A stretch of 64,000 nucleotides of DNA from an uncultured Pseudokineococcus sp. (GTDB lineage: Bacteria > Actinomycetota > Actinomycetes > Actinomycetales > Quadrisphaeraceae): contig NZ_CANMAA010000009.1 of NCBI RefSeq assembly GCF_947495735.1, positions 62,001 through 126,000 on the forward strand, read 5' to 3'. Of this stretch, positions 34,684 to 43,492 are shown one piece after another. The notes under the pieces are model-generated. The model saw only the letters and a program-made list of their open reading frames with translations. It searched no databases and was not told where the DNA came from. A program made the translations under genes and the position numbers. Each line of letters begins with the position of its first letter. Position 1 is the first letter of the stretch.

Positions 34684-35844
34684 ATGATCCGGCTCGACGG
34701 CCTGGGCAAGCGCTACCCCGACGGCACCGTCGCGGTCGGCGAGCTGGACATGGAGGTCGGCCGCGGCGAGCTCGTCGCGCTCGTGGGGCCGTCGGGCTGC
34801 GGCAAGTCCACGACGCTGCGGATGGTCAACCGCCTCATCGAGCCGACGAGCGGGCGCATCGTCCTCGACGGGGACGACGTCACCGACGTCAGCGCGGTCG
34901 AGCTGCGCCGCCGCATCGGCTACGTCATCCAGCAGGTGGGCCTCTTCCCCCACCTGAGCGTCGGGGACAACGTCGCGACCGTCCCGCGGCTGCTGGGGTG
35001 GGACAAGGCGCGCCGGCGCGAGCGCACCGCGGAGATGCTGGACCTCGTCGGGCTGCCCGCCGGCACCTACGCCGACCGGTACCCCCACGAGCTCTCGGGC
35101 GGCCAGCAGCAGCGCATCGGCGTCGCGCGCGGCCTCGCCGCCGACCCCGACGTCCTGCTCATGGACGAGCCCTTCGGCGCCGTGGACCCGATCGCCCGCG
35201 ACCGCCTGCAGGGCGAGTTCCGCCGCATCCAGTCCGACCTGCACAAGACCGTGCTCTTCGTCACGCACGACATCGACGAGGCCGTGCGGCTGGCCGACCG
35301 CATCGCCGTGTTCAGCGAGGGCGGGAAGCTCGAGCAGCTCGCCGAGCCGGCCGCCGTCCTCGGCGCGCCCGCCAGCGAGTTCGTCGCCGACTTCGTCGGC
35401 AGCGACCGCGGGCTGCGGCGCCTCGCCGTGCAGCCCGTGGAGGAGCAGGACCTGGTGCACCCGCCCGTCGTGCGCCTGCACGACCGCGCGGCCGAGGCCC
35501 GCCGGACCATCGCCGGCGCCCCCGAGCCCTACGCCGTCGTCGTCGACGAGGCGGGCGACCTGCGCGGCTGGGTGTCGGCGCGGGCGCTCGAGCAGTGCTC
35601 CGCGGACGCACCGGTCGAGGAGGTGGCGCGCCGCTTCGGCGAGACGGTGGGCCTCGGGGAGTTCCTGCGCCGGGCCCTGTCCGAGCTGGTGCAGCACGAC
35701 GCCGGGTGGCTGCCCGTCGTCGACGGCGACCGCTACCTCGGCGTGCTCACCCCCGACGCCGTGTACGCGGCGCTGCGGCGCACGGTCCCCGGTGACGGCG
35801 GCGTCGACGCCGAGCACGAGACCCCGCTGCTCCGGGCGGTCTGA
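34684..35844 (+). CDS. Osmolyte ABC transporter ATPase with CBS-like region (OpuAA/ProV-like)
   Basis: 386 residues. The ABC domain has Walker A GPSGCGKST, Q-loop IQQVGLFPHLSV, signature LSGGQQQRIGVARGL, Walker B LLMDEPFGAVDP and H-loop FVTHD. The C-terminal 120 residues (YAVVVDEAGDLRGWVSARAL... and GWLPVVDGDRYLGVLTPDAVYAAL) look like a pair of CBS motifs, as in OpuAA, where CBS domains sense ionic strength or c-di-AMP. ATG 34684 has GGAG 8-11 nt upstream. It is transcribed away from its two permeases, an unusual split for this operon type. Confidence 0.9.
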   Translation: MIRLDGLGKRYPDGTVAVGELDMEVGRGELVALVGPSGCGKSTTLRMVNRLIEPTSGRIVLDGDDVTDVSAVELRRRIGYVIQQVGLFPHLSVGDNVATVPRLLGWDKARRRERTAEMLDLVGLPAGTYADRYPHELSGGQQQRIGVARGLAADPDVLLMDEPFGAVDPIARDRLQGEFRRIQSDLHKTVLFVTHDIDEAVRLADRIAVFSEGGKLEQLAEPAAVLGAPASEFVADFVGSDRGLRRLAVQPVEEQDLVHPPVVRLHDRAAEARRTIAGAPEPYAVVVDEAGDLRGWVSARALEQCSADAPVEEVARRFGETVGLGEFLRRALSELVQHDAGWLPVVDGDRYLGVLTPDAVYAALRRTVPGDGGVDAEHETPLLRAV

Positions 35845-35914
35845 GGCCGCGAGCGCCCGGCGCCCGGGTGCCGGTGCGCGTGCGGGGGTCGCGCGCGAGG
35901 GCCACGATCGCCCC

Positions 35915-36838
35915 ATGAGCCCGGCGCCCTCCGCTCCCGACACCCCCGCCCCCGACGTCCCCGCCCCCGTCGCCGTCCTCGGCGCCGGCCTGCTCGGGTC
36001 GGCCATGGCCGCGCGGCTCGGCGAGCGCGGTCGTGACGTGCGGCTCTGGAACCGCTCCCCGGCGCGCGCCGTCGAGGCCGCCCGCGACGCACCGGGCGTC
36101 CGGGCGGTCGAGGACCTCGGCCGCGCCGTCCAGGGCGTCGGCGTCGTCCTGACGGTGCTGCGGGACGGCGACGCCGTGGCCGCGGTGGCGCGCCGGGTCC
36201 TGCCCGCCCTCGCCCAGCGGGCCTCCCCCGTGCCCGGCGGACCGGTGTGGGTGCAGGCGAGCACCGTGGGCCCGCGAGCGGCGGGCGAGCTGCGCGCGCT
36301 CGCCGACGAGGCGGGCGTCGCCGTCCTCGACGCGCCCGTCTCCGGCAGCACGGACCCCGCCCGCCGCGGCGCCCTGACGTGGCTCGTGGCGGGCGACCCG
36401 GACGTCCTCGAGCGCGCCCGCCCGGTGCTCGACGACCTCGGCCAGCGGGTGCAGCTCGTCGGCGCCCGCGAGGAGGCCAGCGCGCTCAAGCTCGTCGTCA
36501 ACGCGTGGATGACCGGGGCGACCGCCGTCATGGCCGACGCCCTCGCGCTCGCCGAGCGCCTCGGCACGGACCCGGCGGCCCTGCGCGACGTCCTGGACGG
36601 CGGCCCCCTGGGCATGCCGTACGCGCTCGGCAAGGCGGCCATGATGACGAGCGGCGCCTACCCGGCGGGCTTCCCCGCCGAGCTGGCCCTGAAGGACCTC
36701 GACCTCGCGGCGGAGGGCGGAGCGCTGCCCGGGGCGCTCGAGCCCGTGCGCGAGCGCCTGCGCGCCGTCACCGCGAGCGGCCGCGGCCGCGAGGACGTCG
36801 CCGTCCTCGCCGAGGGCGGCGACGCGACCTCCGGGTGA
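35915..36838 (+). CDS. NAD(P)-dependent oxidoreductase, 6PGDH/3-hydroxyisobutyrate dehydrogenase family
   Basis: 307 residues. AVLGAGLLGSAMAARLGERGRDVRLWNRSP is the dinucleotide fold; VLTVLRDGDAV, WVQASTVGP, LDAPVSGSTDPARRGAL and ASALKLVVNAWMTG (catalytic Lys) are family blocks, with LDGGPLGMPYALGKAAMM. Substrate not assignable. ATG 35915 is preceded by CACGAT at 6 nt and follows a short Pro/Ala-rich N-tail. It is convergent with the SpoIIE phosphatase gene. Confidence 0.88.
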   Translation: MSPAPSAPDTPAPDVPAPVAVLGAGLLGSAMAARLGERGRDVRLWNRSPARAVEAARDAPGVRAVEDLGRAVQGVGVVLTVLRDGDAVAAVARRVLPALAQRASPVPGGPVWVQASTVGPRAAGELRALADEAGVAVLDAPVSGSTDPARRGALTWLVAGDPDVLERARPVLDDLGQRVQLVGAREEASALKLVVNAWMTGATAVMADALALAERLGTDPAALRDVLDGGPLGMPYALGKAAMMTSGAYPAGFPAELALKDLDLAAEGGALPGALEPVRERLRAVTASGRGREDVAVLAEGGDATSG

Positions 36839-36919
36839 CGGGGGCGGTCACGGGCGGCCACCCGCGGGTCGACCCTCCCCCCGGCCCAGCAGCCGGCGTC
36901 AGCCCGCCGTCCCGCGGCG

Positions 36920-38839
36920 TCAGAGCACCCTGACGGCGACGAGCGCCACGTCGTCCTCGCGCGGCCCGGGCGCGCAGGCCTCCAGCACGACGTCGCACAG
37001 GCGCTGGGCCGAGCGGCGCTCGTCGGCCGAGAGCGCCGACAGCACCTCGAGCAGCCTCGCCTGGCCGACGTCCACGCCCTGGTCGCGGCGCTCGAGCAGG
37101 CCGTCGGTGCACAGCACGAGGACGTCGCCGGGGGCGAGCAGGACCGAGACCGGGGTGCGCGCGGTCGTCGGCCGCACGCCGAGCAGGAGGTCGTGGTCGC
37201 CCGGGGCGATCTCCGCCCGCCCGTCCGCGCGGAGCACGACGGGCGGGGGGTGGCCCGCGTTGGACCACACGAGGCGCCAGCCGCGGGGGCCGAGGTCGTC
37301 CAGGCGCCCGACGAGGGCGGTCGCGATCGTGCCCAGCCCCAGGCCGTCCATGGCCGCGTCGGTGCGCGCGAGCACCTCGTCCGGCGGCTCGTCCGTCGTG
37401 TAGGCGATGCCGCGCAGCAGGCTGCGCAGCTGCCCCATGCCGGCGGCGGCCGCGACGTCGTGGCCCATGACGTCCCCGATGACCACGACCGGCGACCCGC
37501 TCGGCTGGACGAGGACGTCGTACCAGTCACCGCCGACCTCGACGCGGCGCGCCGAGGGCTCGTAGCGGACCGCGACCTCCAGCCCGGGCAGCCTGGGCGG
37601 CGGCGTCAGCATGCTGCGCTGCAGCCCCTCGGCCAGGCGCTTCTGGGCGCGGAAGAGCACCGCGGAGTCCAGGGCGCCCCCGGCGCGGCGGGCGACCTCG
37701 GCCGCCGTCTCCAGCTCCGCCGGGGTGTGCGGCCCCCGCTCGCGGCTGGTCACCAGGAGCAGCGAGCCGACGGTCCGGTCCCGGACGCCGAGGGGCAGGA
37801 GGACGGTCCCGCACGGGTCGAGCGCGGAGAAGGCGGCCGCCGTGGCCGCGTCGGGGATCGCCGCGGCCACCTCGGCCTCGGAGATGCGCTCCACGACCAC
37901 CGGCCGCCGCGAGCGCAGCGGGCCCGCCAGCGAGGCGCCGAGGGCGCGCCCCCGGACGAGGGCGGCGCCCAGCGCCGCCACCTCCTCGGCGCGGGCGGGG
38001 TCGCGGTGGGCGTGGCCGCCCTCGCGCCAGCGGCCGTGCTCGTCCACGAGGGTCACGAGGCACCAGTCCCCGAGCGCGGGGACCACGAGCCGCGCCAGCG
38101 CGCCGACGGAGCGGTCCACGGACGTGCTCTCGAGCACCTCCTCGTCGGGTCCCGACCCGAGGAGCGCCGGCTCCCCGACGTGGCCGGACGCCGTCGCCGC
38201 GAGGACCCGCCCGACCTCGGAGAGCACCGCCAGGCGCGCCCGGGCGTCCTCGACGTCCGCGAGCGCGCGGTCGCGCTGCTCGTCGGCGGCGACCCGGCCC
38301 AGCGCCTGCGCCGCCACCGCGCCCAGGGCCTCCAGGAGCACCGCCGCCTCCGAGGGGGGCGGCGAGGCCCAGCTGGCCGCGAGGGCGCCGAGGACGCTGC
38401 CGCGCACGCGCAGCGGCACGGCCGCGGCGGCCGCCGGGGCCGAGCCCCCCGCGACGAGCTCGGGGAAGCGGCGGGCGACGTCGGCGGCGGAGACGGCGGC
38501 GACCACGCGCCCGGTGCGGGCGGCCCTGGTCTCCGGCAGGTCCGAGCCGGCGGGCACCCCCTCCGCGACGCCGCCGGGCGCCGACCAGCGGAGCATCGCG
38601 GGCTCCTCCCCCGACGCGCCGCCGGCTCCTGCGGGCTCCCCCTCGGCGTCCAGGAGCAGGACCGCGCCGCCGGACGCGCCCGTGAGCGGCACCCCCGAGC
38701 CCAGCACCCGCTCGACCACCTCGCCGCGCGTCGTGGCCCCCACCAGCGCCGTCGCCACCTCCAGCAGCGACCAGGCCGAGGCCACGCCGAGGGAGCCGTC
38801 GACGACCTCCTCGGGCGGCCCCTGCGCCTGGTGCGTCAT
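36920..38839 (-). CDS. GAF-like sensor and SpoIIE/PP2C-type phosphatase
   Basis: 639 residues. Two GAF-like regions (about 20-185 and 215-400; SGGAVLLLDAEGEP and PCGTVLLPLGVRDRTVGSLLLVTSRE) precede a PP2C-like SpoIIE domain (about 420-639): EVGGDWYDVLV, VVIGDVMGHDVAAAAGMGQLRSLLRG, SNAGHPPPVVLR, CTDGLLERRD and REDDVALVAVRV give the metal aspartates. It is likely to dephosphorylate an anti-sigma antagonist or similar; no partner is adjacent. ATG 38839 lies 22 bp after MaoC, so the two may be co-transcribed. Confidence 0.9.
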   Translation of the reverse strand: MTHQAQGPPEEVVDGSLGVASAWSLLEVATALVGATTRGEVVERVLGSGVPLTGASGGAVLLLDAEGEPAGAGGASGEEPAMLRWSAPGGVAEGVPAGSDLPETRAARTGRVVAAVSAADVARRFPELVAGGSAPAAAAAVPLRVRGSVLGALAASWASPPPSEAAVLLEALGAVAAQALGRVAADEQRDRALADVEDARARLAVLSEVGRVLAATASGHVGEPALLGSGPDEEVLESTSVDRSVGALARLVVPALGDWCLVTLVDEHGRWREGGHAHRDPARAEEVAALGAALVRGRALGASLAGPLRSRRPVVVERISEAEVAAAIPDAATAAAFSALDPCGTVLLPLGVRDRTVGSLLLVTSRERGPHTPAELETAAEVARRAGGALDSAVLFRAQKRLAEGLQRSMLTPPPRLPGLEVAVRYEPSARRVEVGGDWYDVLVQPSGSPVVVIGDVMGHDVAAAAGMGQLRSLLRGIAYTTDEPPDEVLARTDAAMDGLGLGTIATALVGRLDDLGPRGWRLVWSNAGHPPPVVLRADGRAEIAPGDHDLLLGVRPTTARTPVSVLLAPGDVLVLCTDGLLERRDQGVDVGQARLLEVLSALSADERRSAQRLCDVVLEACAPGPREDDVALVAVRVL

Positions 38840-38861
38840 CGGAGCACCGCGGTCTTCCGCC

Positions 38862-39317
38862 TCAGGCCAGGTGGCGGAGGACGACGTCGGCCGCCAGCAC
38901 GGGCCGCTCACCGCCCTCTCGCTCGCCCAGGAGGGACAGGACCACCTGCACGCCCCCGGCCACCTCGGCGGCCGACGCGAGCGTCCCCGACAGGCGCAGG
39001 CGCGAGCCCACCGGCAGGGGCGCCGGGAAGCGGACGCGGTCCAGGCCGTAGTTGAGGACCAGGGAGGACCGCTCGACCCGGAGCAGCTCGGCGGTGAGCG
39101 GGACGACGAGGGCGAGGGTCATGAACCCGTGGACGACCGTCGTCCCGAAGGGCCCCGCCGCCGCGCGCTCGGCGTCGACGTGGATCCACTGCTCGTCGTG
39201 CGTGGCGCGCGCGAAGGCGTCCACCTCGGGCTGGCTGACCTCGTGCCAGCTGCTGGTGCCGAGGTCCTCTCCCTCGTGCCCGAGGAGGTCGGCCGGTGTC
39301 TCCACGACGAGCGCCAC
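38862..39317 (-). CDS. MaoC-like (R)-specific enoyl-CoA hydratase
   Basis: 151 residues, a single hotdog fold. DAFARATHDEQWIHVDAERAAAGPFGTTVVHGFMTLALV has the hydratase-2 Asp/His motif, and YGLDRVRFPAPLPVGSRLRLSGTL is the second block. It hydrates trans-2-enoyl-CoA to the (R)-3-hydroxy form in fatty-acid breakdown or synthesis. GTG 39317 is the start that gives the normal N-terminus. It leads into the phosphatase gene; a thiolase gene lies 3 kb away. Confidence 0.9.
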   Translation of the reverse strand: MALVVETPADLLGHEGEDLGTSSWHEVSQPEVDAFARATHDEQWIHVDAERAAAGPFGTTVVHGFMTLALVVPLTAELLRVERSSLVLNYGLDRVRFPAPLPVGSRLRLSGTLASAAEVAGGVQVVLSLLGEREGGERPVLAADVVLRHLA

Positions 39318-39443
39318 GGGACGAGTGTCTACCGCACGCGGCGCCGCGTGCGCGCGCGCCCACCGACGCGAGCGCCCCGTGCACCCGGTCGGCGGCGCGG
39401 GCGCCGTCCGCCGGCGCACGGGGCCGCGGTCGGGAGGGGCTCG

Positions 39444-39511
39444 GGGGTGGGAAGGGGGCAGGGGTGGGAAGGGGGCAGGGGTGGGAGGCGGTCGGGGGTG
39501 GGAGGGGGTCG
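39444..39511. repeat. G-rich 17-bp tandem repeat, four units
   Basis: Units start at 39444, 39461, 39478 and 39495. The first two are GGGGTGGGAAGGGGGCA; the others end GGCGGTCG and GGGGGTCG. The plus strand carries many G3-G5 runs (G-quadruplex potential). It lies between the carbonic anhydrase stop and the MaoC start. Confidence 0.9.
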
Positions 39512-39515
39512 GTCG

Positions 39516-40019
39516 TCAGACCTCCGGGACGACGACCTCGAGGCGGCCGGTGCGCACGTCGTAGATGCTCCCGGCCACGGGCAGCCCGGCGGGCAGGTAG
39601 GGGGAGCTGCGGATGCGCTGCACGTCGTGCTCGAGGGTGCGCTGCTGGTCGGGGATGGTGCGGAAGTGCAGGCTGCGCGTGTCCACCCCGGCGCCGGCCG
39701 CGATGGTCTCGTGCACCTGCTCGTCGGTGGCCTTGGTCATGCGGCAGTCGGTGTGCCCCACCACGAGCACGCGCTCGACCCCGAGCAGGTGGACGGCGAG
39801 CACGAGGGTGCGCAGGACGTCGCCGGTCACGCGCGCCCCCGCGTTGCGCAGGATCTTGGCGTCGCCGGGCTGCAGGCCCAGCATCTCCAGCGGGGAGATC
39901 CGGGAGTCCATGCACATCACGAGGCCGAGGCCCTTGGCGGCCTGCCCCGGCAGGCCCGTGTCCGTGTAGGTGCGCGCGTGGTCGGCGTTGGCGGCCAGCA
40001 CGTCGTCGAAGGAGGTCAC
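39516..40019 (-). CDS. Beta-class carbonic anhydrase
   Basis: 167 residues. Zinc ligands are in CMDSRI (Cys and Asp) and HTDC (His and Cys), with GDAKILRNAGARVTGDVLRTL. It interconverts CO2 and bicarbonate in the cytosol. Short beta-CA type, without an N-terminal extension. GTG 40019 is chosen; the DNA upstream, shared with the divergent HAD gene, contains GGCGA-type elements. Confidence 0.93.
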   Translation of the reverse strand: MTSFDDVLAANADHARTYTDTGLPGQAAKGLGLVMCMDSRISPLEMLGLQPGDAKILRNAGARVTGDVLRTLVLAVHLLGVERVLVVGHTDCRMTKATDEQVHETIAAGAGVDTRSLHFRTIPDQQRTLEHDVQRIRSSPYLPAGLPVAGSIYDVRTGRLEVVVPEV

Positions 40020-40081
40020 GACGCCGGATCCCACCAGGTCGCGGCCCGGCGCGGGACGTCGGCCCGGCATCCGGGCGCACC

Positions 40082-40161
40082 GGGCTCCCCTCCGAGGGCC
40101 CAGCCGGCGACGGATCGCCCACCGGGGCCCCTCCTCGAGGGCGAGCCGACGACGACTCGCC
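40082..40161. repeat. Two related repeat copies with GGCGA/TCGCC inverted ends
   Basis: A block at 40106-40119 (GGCGA-N4-TCGCC) and one at 40140-40161 (GGCGA-N12-TCGCC, 22 bp) each follow a GGGCYCCTCC-GAGGGC lead. The 22-bp one resembles those at 12724 and 12767. Confidence 0.5.
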
Positions 40162-40220
40162 CCCGTGGCGCCGGGCCGCGCGAGGCGCGCCGGCGCGGCG
40201 GCGCGGCCCAGGATGGCGCC

Positions 40221-40952
40221 GTGCCCGCCCCGCCCCTCGTGCTGCTCGACCTCGACGGCACGCTGCTGGACCACCGCACCTCCGTGCGCCTCGCCCTCGA
40301 GCGCTGGACCGACGAGCTGCGACCGCCGCGCCTCCCCGCGGACCTGCACGGGGCGTGGCTGGCGGCCGAGCAGCGCCACTACCCGGCCTGGCGCGAGGGC
40401 TCGGCGAGCTTCGCCGAGCAGCGCCGGCGACGGCTGCGGGACGTGCTGCCCCTGCTGGGCCTGCCCGTGGGGGACGACGACGAGCTCGACGCCGTCTTCA
40501 CCGGGTACCTGACCGCCTACGAGGCCGCGTGGACGGCCTTCCCCGACGTGGACGCCGCCCTGGAGGAGCTCGCGGCGGCGGGGCTGCGGACGGCCGTCCT
40601 GACCAACGGCGTCGTCTCCCAGCAGCGGGCGAAGCTGGCCGCGATCGGCCTGCGCGACCGGGTCGGCACCGCGGTGACGGCCGAGGAGCTCGGCGTGGCC
40701 AAGCCCGACCCGCGCGCCTTCGCCCGGGCCTGCGCGCGCCTCGGACGAGCTGCGGCCGAGGTCGTCTCGGTCGGCGACGACCACGCCCTCGACGTCGTGG
40801 CCGCCCGGGCCGCCGGCCTGCGCGCCGTCCACCTGGACCGCCGCGGCGAGGGCCCGGCGGACGAGGCGCACCGGACGACGACCCTGCGCGGGCTCGCCGA
40901 CCTCGTGCTCGCCCTCCCCCGCCCCCCGCGGGCCCCGGGGCCGACGGGCTGA
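40221..40952 (+). CDS. HAD superfamily hydrolase
   Basis: 243 residues. Motif I LLDLDGTLLD, motif II VLTNG, motif III Lys GVAKPDPRAF and motif IV SVGDDHALDVVAA are intact, with a helical cap (about 15-100). Phosphatase of unknown substrate. GTG 40221 is preceded by CAGGAT at 6 nt (a variant -10), the same arrangement as the Gfo/Idh gene at 58856. Confidence 0.88.
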   Translation: MPAPPLVLLDLDGTLLDHRTSVRLALERWTDELRPPRLPADLHGAWLAAEQRHYPAWREGSASFAEQRRRRLRDVLPLLGLPVGDDDELDAVFTGYLTAYEAAWTAFPDVDAALEELAAAGLRTAVLTNGVVSQQRAKLAAIGLRDRVGTAVTAEELGVAKPDPRAFARACARLGRAAAEVVSVGDDHALDVVAARAAGLRAVHLDRRGEGPADEAHRTTTLRGLADLVLALPRPPRAPGPTG

Positions 40953-40970
40953 GCCACCGGCCCCGGCGCC

Positions 40971-40990
40971 CCGGCGGAGCGCTCCGCCGG
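40971..40990. terminator. Perfect 20-bp palindrome between HAD gene and thiolase
   Basis: CCGGCGGAGC and its exact complement, directly before the thiolase stop and after the HAD stop: bidirectional terminator. Confidence 0.6.
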
Positions 40991-40992
40991 CG

Positions 40993-42249
40993 TCAGGACA
41001 GCCGCTCGAGCACCATCGCCATGCCCTGGCCGCCGCCGACGCACATCGTCTCCAGGCCGATGGTCGCGTCGCGCTCCTGGAGGCCGTGGACGAGCGTGGA
41101 GGTCATCCGGGCCCCCGTCATCCCGAAGGGGTGGCCGACGGCGATCGCGCCGCCGTGGACGTTGAGCCGGTCCTCCTGGACGCCGAGCTGGCGCGCCGCG
41201 GGCACGACCTGCGCGGCGAAGGCCTCGTTCAGCTCGACGAGGTCCACGTCGCCGATCTCCATCCCCGCGAGCGCGAGCGCGCGACGGCTGGCCTCCACCG
41301 GCCCCAGGCCCATGACCTCCGGGGACAGCGCCGACACGGCGGTGGAGACGACGCGCGCCAGCGGCGTGATGCCGAGCTCGCGGGCGCGGACGTCGCTCAT
41401 GACGACGAGCGCGGCGGCGCCGTCGTTGAGCGGGCAGCAGTTGCCGGCGGTCACGGTGCCGTCGGGGCGGAAGACCGGCTGCAGCGCCGCCAGCCCCTCC
41501 GCCGTGACGCCGGCGCGGGGCGAGTCGTCGGCGTCGACGACGGAGCCGTCGGGCAGGACGACGGGCGTGATGTCGCGCGCCCAGAAGCCGGAGGCGATCG
41601 CGTCCTGGGCGCGCTGCTGCGACCGCAGGGCGTAGGCGTCCTGCTCCTCGCGCGTCACGCCCCACCGGGCGGCCACGTCCTCGGCCGTCTGGCCCATGGC
41701 CACGTAGGCGTCCGGCAGCAGCCCGTCCTCGCGGGGGTCCCGCCACGTCGGGGCGCCGCCCGCCGCGCGCTCGGCGGTGCGCGCGCGGGCGTCGTCGAAG
41801 CGGGGGTTGGTCCAGGGGTTGCGCTCGCCCGCCGTCGCCGACGGGGCGTCCGCGGGCGGGGCGTCGCTCGAGCCCCGCGCGAAGCGGCTGACGACCTCGA
41901 CCCCGGCGGAGACGACGACGTCGGCCTCCCCGGCGCGGATCGCGTGCATCGCCATCCGCGTGGTCTGCAGGCTCGAGCTGCAGTAGCGCGTCACCGTGGC
42001 GCCGGGCACCCCGTCCAGGCCGAGCAGGACGGCGACGACCCTGGCCATGTTGAAGCCCTGCTCACCGCCGGGCATGCCGCAGCCGAGCAGCAGGTCGTCG
42101 ACCGAGGCCGGGTCCAGCTCGGGCACCGCCTCGAGGGCGGAGCGCACGACCTGGGCGGTCAGGTCGTCCGCGCGCAGGCCCGCGAGCGAGCCCCTCCCCG
42201 CGCGGCCGATGGGCGAGCGGGCGAGGGAGACGACGACGGCGTCGGGCAC
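40993..42249 (-). CDS. Thiolase family acetyl-CoA acyltransferase
   Basis: 418 residues. Nucleophile Cys in TVTRYCSSSLQTT, then NPWTNPRFDDARART, LNEAFAAQV, VHGGAIAVGHPFGMTGAR (catalytic His) and ETMCVGGGQGMAMVLE (second Cys). The family performs acetyl-CoA acetyl transfer or 3-ketoacyl-CoA thiolysis. GAGGAG lies upstream of GTG 42249. A hydratase (MaoC) is 1.7 kb away, but no other beta-oxidation gene is adjacent. Confidence 0.92.
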   Translation of the reverse strand: MPDAVVVSLARSPIGRAGRGSLAGLRADDLTAQVVRSALEAVPELDPASVDDLLLGCGMPGGEQGFNMARVVAVLLGLDGVPGATVTRYCSSSLQTTRMAMHAIRAGEADVVVSAGVEVVSRFARGSSDAPPADAPSATAGERNPWTNPRFDDARARTAERAAGGAPTWRDPREDGLLPDAYVAMGQTAEDVAARWGVTREEQDAYALRSQQRAQDAIASGFWARDITPVVLPDGSVVDADDSPRAGVTAEGLAALQPVFRPDGTVTAGNCCPLNDGAAALVVMSDVRARELGITPLARVVSTAVSALSPEVMGLGPVEASRRALALAGMEIGDVDLVELNEAFAAQVVPAARQLGVQEDRLNVHGGAIAVGHPFGMTGARMTSTLVHGLQERDATIGLETMCVGGGQGMAMVLERLS

Positions 42250-42373
42250 GGGAGCTCCTCGGCGGTGAGGCGGCGGTGGCGGCGCGGTGCGCGCGGCTCC
42301 AGTGTCACCCCGTCCCGCGCCCGTCCGGGAGCGCGGTCGCGGCCGCGGCCCCGGGCTGGGCGAGTGGACCCGC

Positions 42374-42391
42374 GCGGGGCTCAGGCCCCGC
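42374..42391 (-). terminator. Hairpin over the lipoprotein stop codon
   Basis: GCGGGGC-TCAG-GCCCCGC: the loop contains the stop codon of the lipoprotein gene (complement of 42381-42383). The stem is 7 bp. Confidence 0.4.
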
Positions 42392-42776
42392 AGGTCGCGT
42401 CGGGGGCGACCTCGGTGTCGATCTCGCCCGTGTCGAGCCCGGACTCGGCGAGGGCGTCCTCGCCCTGCGCCCAGTCGGCCGTGGCCAGCTCCTCGTCGGA
42501 GCCCTCGCACAGGACCGTCAGGGAGTAGACGCCGTCCTCGCTGCGGTCCCCCTGCAGGTCGGCGACGATCGCCTCCACGCCGAGCTCCACCGGCTCCTCG
42601 TCGATGCTCACCTCGATGGCCGTGCCGGCGTCGGTGGTCTCCTCGGAGACCACCTCGTAGGCGGGGGCCTGGGAGATCAGGTCCGGCTCCCGGTCGGTGC
42701 CGGTCTCCACCGAGGCGCTGCACGCGCTGAGCAGGAGCAGGAGGGGGGCAGCGGGGGCGAGGTGGCGGGCGCGCAT
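42381..42776 (-). CDS. Hypothetical acidic lipoprotein
   Basis: 131 residues. MRARHLAPAAPLLLLLSAC is a lipoprotein signal with lipobox. The mature part is very acidic (EETTDAGTAIEVSIDEEPVELG) with a C-terminal Cys and GEDALAESGLDTGEIDTEV. No family recognised; anchored outside the membrane by inference. CACTGT lies 7 nt before ATG 42776 (variant -10). Confidence 0.7.
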   Translation of the reverse strand: MRARHLAPAAPLLLLLSACSASVETGTDREPDLISQAPAYEVVSEETTDAGTAIEVSIDEEPVELGVEAIVADLQGDRSEDGVYSLTVLCEGSDEELATADWAQGEDALAESGLDTGEIDTEVAPDATCGA

Positions 42777-42831
42777 GCCCGCGACAGTGCCACGGGCCCC
42801 GCGGCGTCGCAGCGCGGAAGCCGTGCGCCCC

Positions 42832-42837
42832 TAGCCT
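42832..42837 (+). promoter_or_regulatory. -10 element of leaderless TRIC-channel promoter
   Basis: TAGCCT, 6 nt before the GTG at 42844. Confidence 0.55.
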
Positions 42838-42843
42838 CTCCGC

Positions 42844-43473
42844 GTGGAGACGTCCGTGCTGTCGCTCGTCCTGGACCTCGGCGGCGTGTTCGTCTTCGCC
42901 CTCGCCGGGGCGCTGGCCGCCGTGCGGGCGCGCCTGGACGTGATCGGCCTCGTCGTCGTCGCCATGGTGTCCTCGATCGGCGGCGGCCTCGTGCGCGACG
43001 TCCTGCTGGGCACGGAACCGCCTCTCGCGCTGCGGGACTGGCGCTACCTGGCGGTGCCGACGGCGGCCGCCGCGCTGGCCTGGGGGCTGCACCCCCGCCT
43101 GGAGCGCCTGCGCCGCTCCGTGCGGGTGGCGGACGCCTTCGGGCTCGGCTTCTTCTCGGTGTCGGGCACGGCGACCGCCCTGACGGCCGGCCTGGCGCCG
43201 CCGCAGGCGTGCCTGCTGGGGGTGCTCACGGGCGTCGGGGGCGGGGTCATCCGCGACGTGCTGCTGCGCGAGGTGCCGCTCGTCCTGTCGGACGGGCAGT
43301 TCTACGCGGTGTCCGCCCTCGCCGGGGCGCTCCTCGTCGCGGTCACGTGGGAGCTGGAGGTCTACGGGCTGGCCGCCGCCGCGGCCGGCGTCGCCCTGGT
43401 CGTCGTCCTGCGGCTGCTCACGCTGCGGCTGCGGTGGCACATGCCGGTGCCCGCCGACTCCCGGCGCCGCTGA
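42844..43473 (+). CDS. TRIC cation channel family protein (UPF0126)
   Basis: 209 residues with about seven TM segments. Two inverted halves carry DLGGVFVFALAGALAAVRARLDVIG...SSIGGGLVRDVLLG and GVLTGVGGGVIRDVLLREVPLVL, the twin GGG-x-RDVLL motifs of the family. Bacterial TRIC homologues conduct monovalent cations. Monocistronic, divergent from the lipoprotein gene. Confidence 0.92.
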   Translation: METSVLSLVLDLGGVFVFALAGALAAVRARLDVIGLVVVAMVSSIGGGLVRDVLLGTEPPLALRDWRYLAVPTAAAALAWGLHPRLERLRRSVRVADAFGLGFFSVSGTATALTAGLAPPQACLLGVLTGVGGGVIRDVLLREVPLVLSDGQFYAVSALAGALLVAVTWELEVYGLAAAAAGVALVVVLRLLTLRLRWHMPVPADSRRR

Positions 43474-43492
43474 CGCCGCCCCCGCCGGGCGC

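Noticed and set aside
33946-36642. 898-residue minus-strand frame
   Set aside because: Only the first permease at its C-terminal end is real; the rest is antisense to the OpuAA-like and dehydrogenase genes.
37611-40952. 1113-residue plus-strand frame
   Set aside because: Antisense to the SpoIIE, MaoC and carbonic anhydrase genes; only the last 243 residues (HAD protein) are real.
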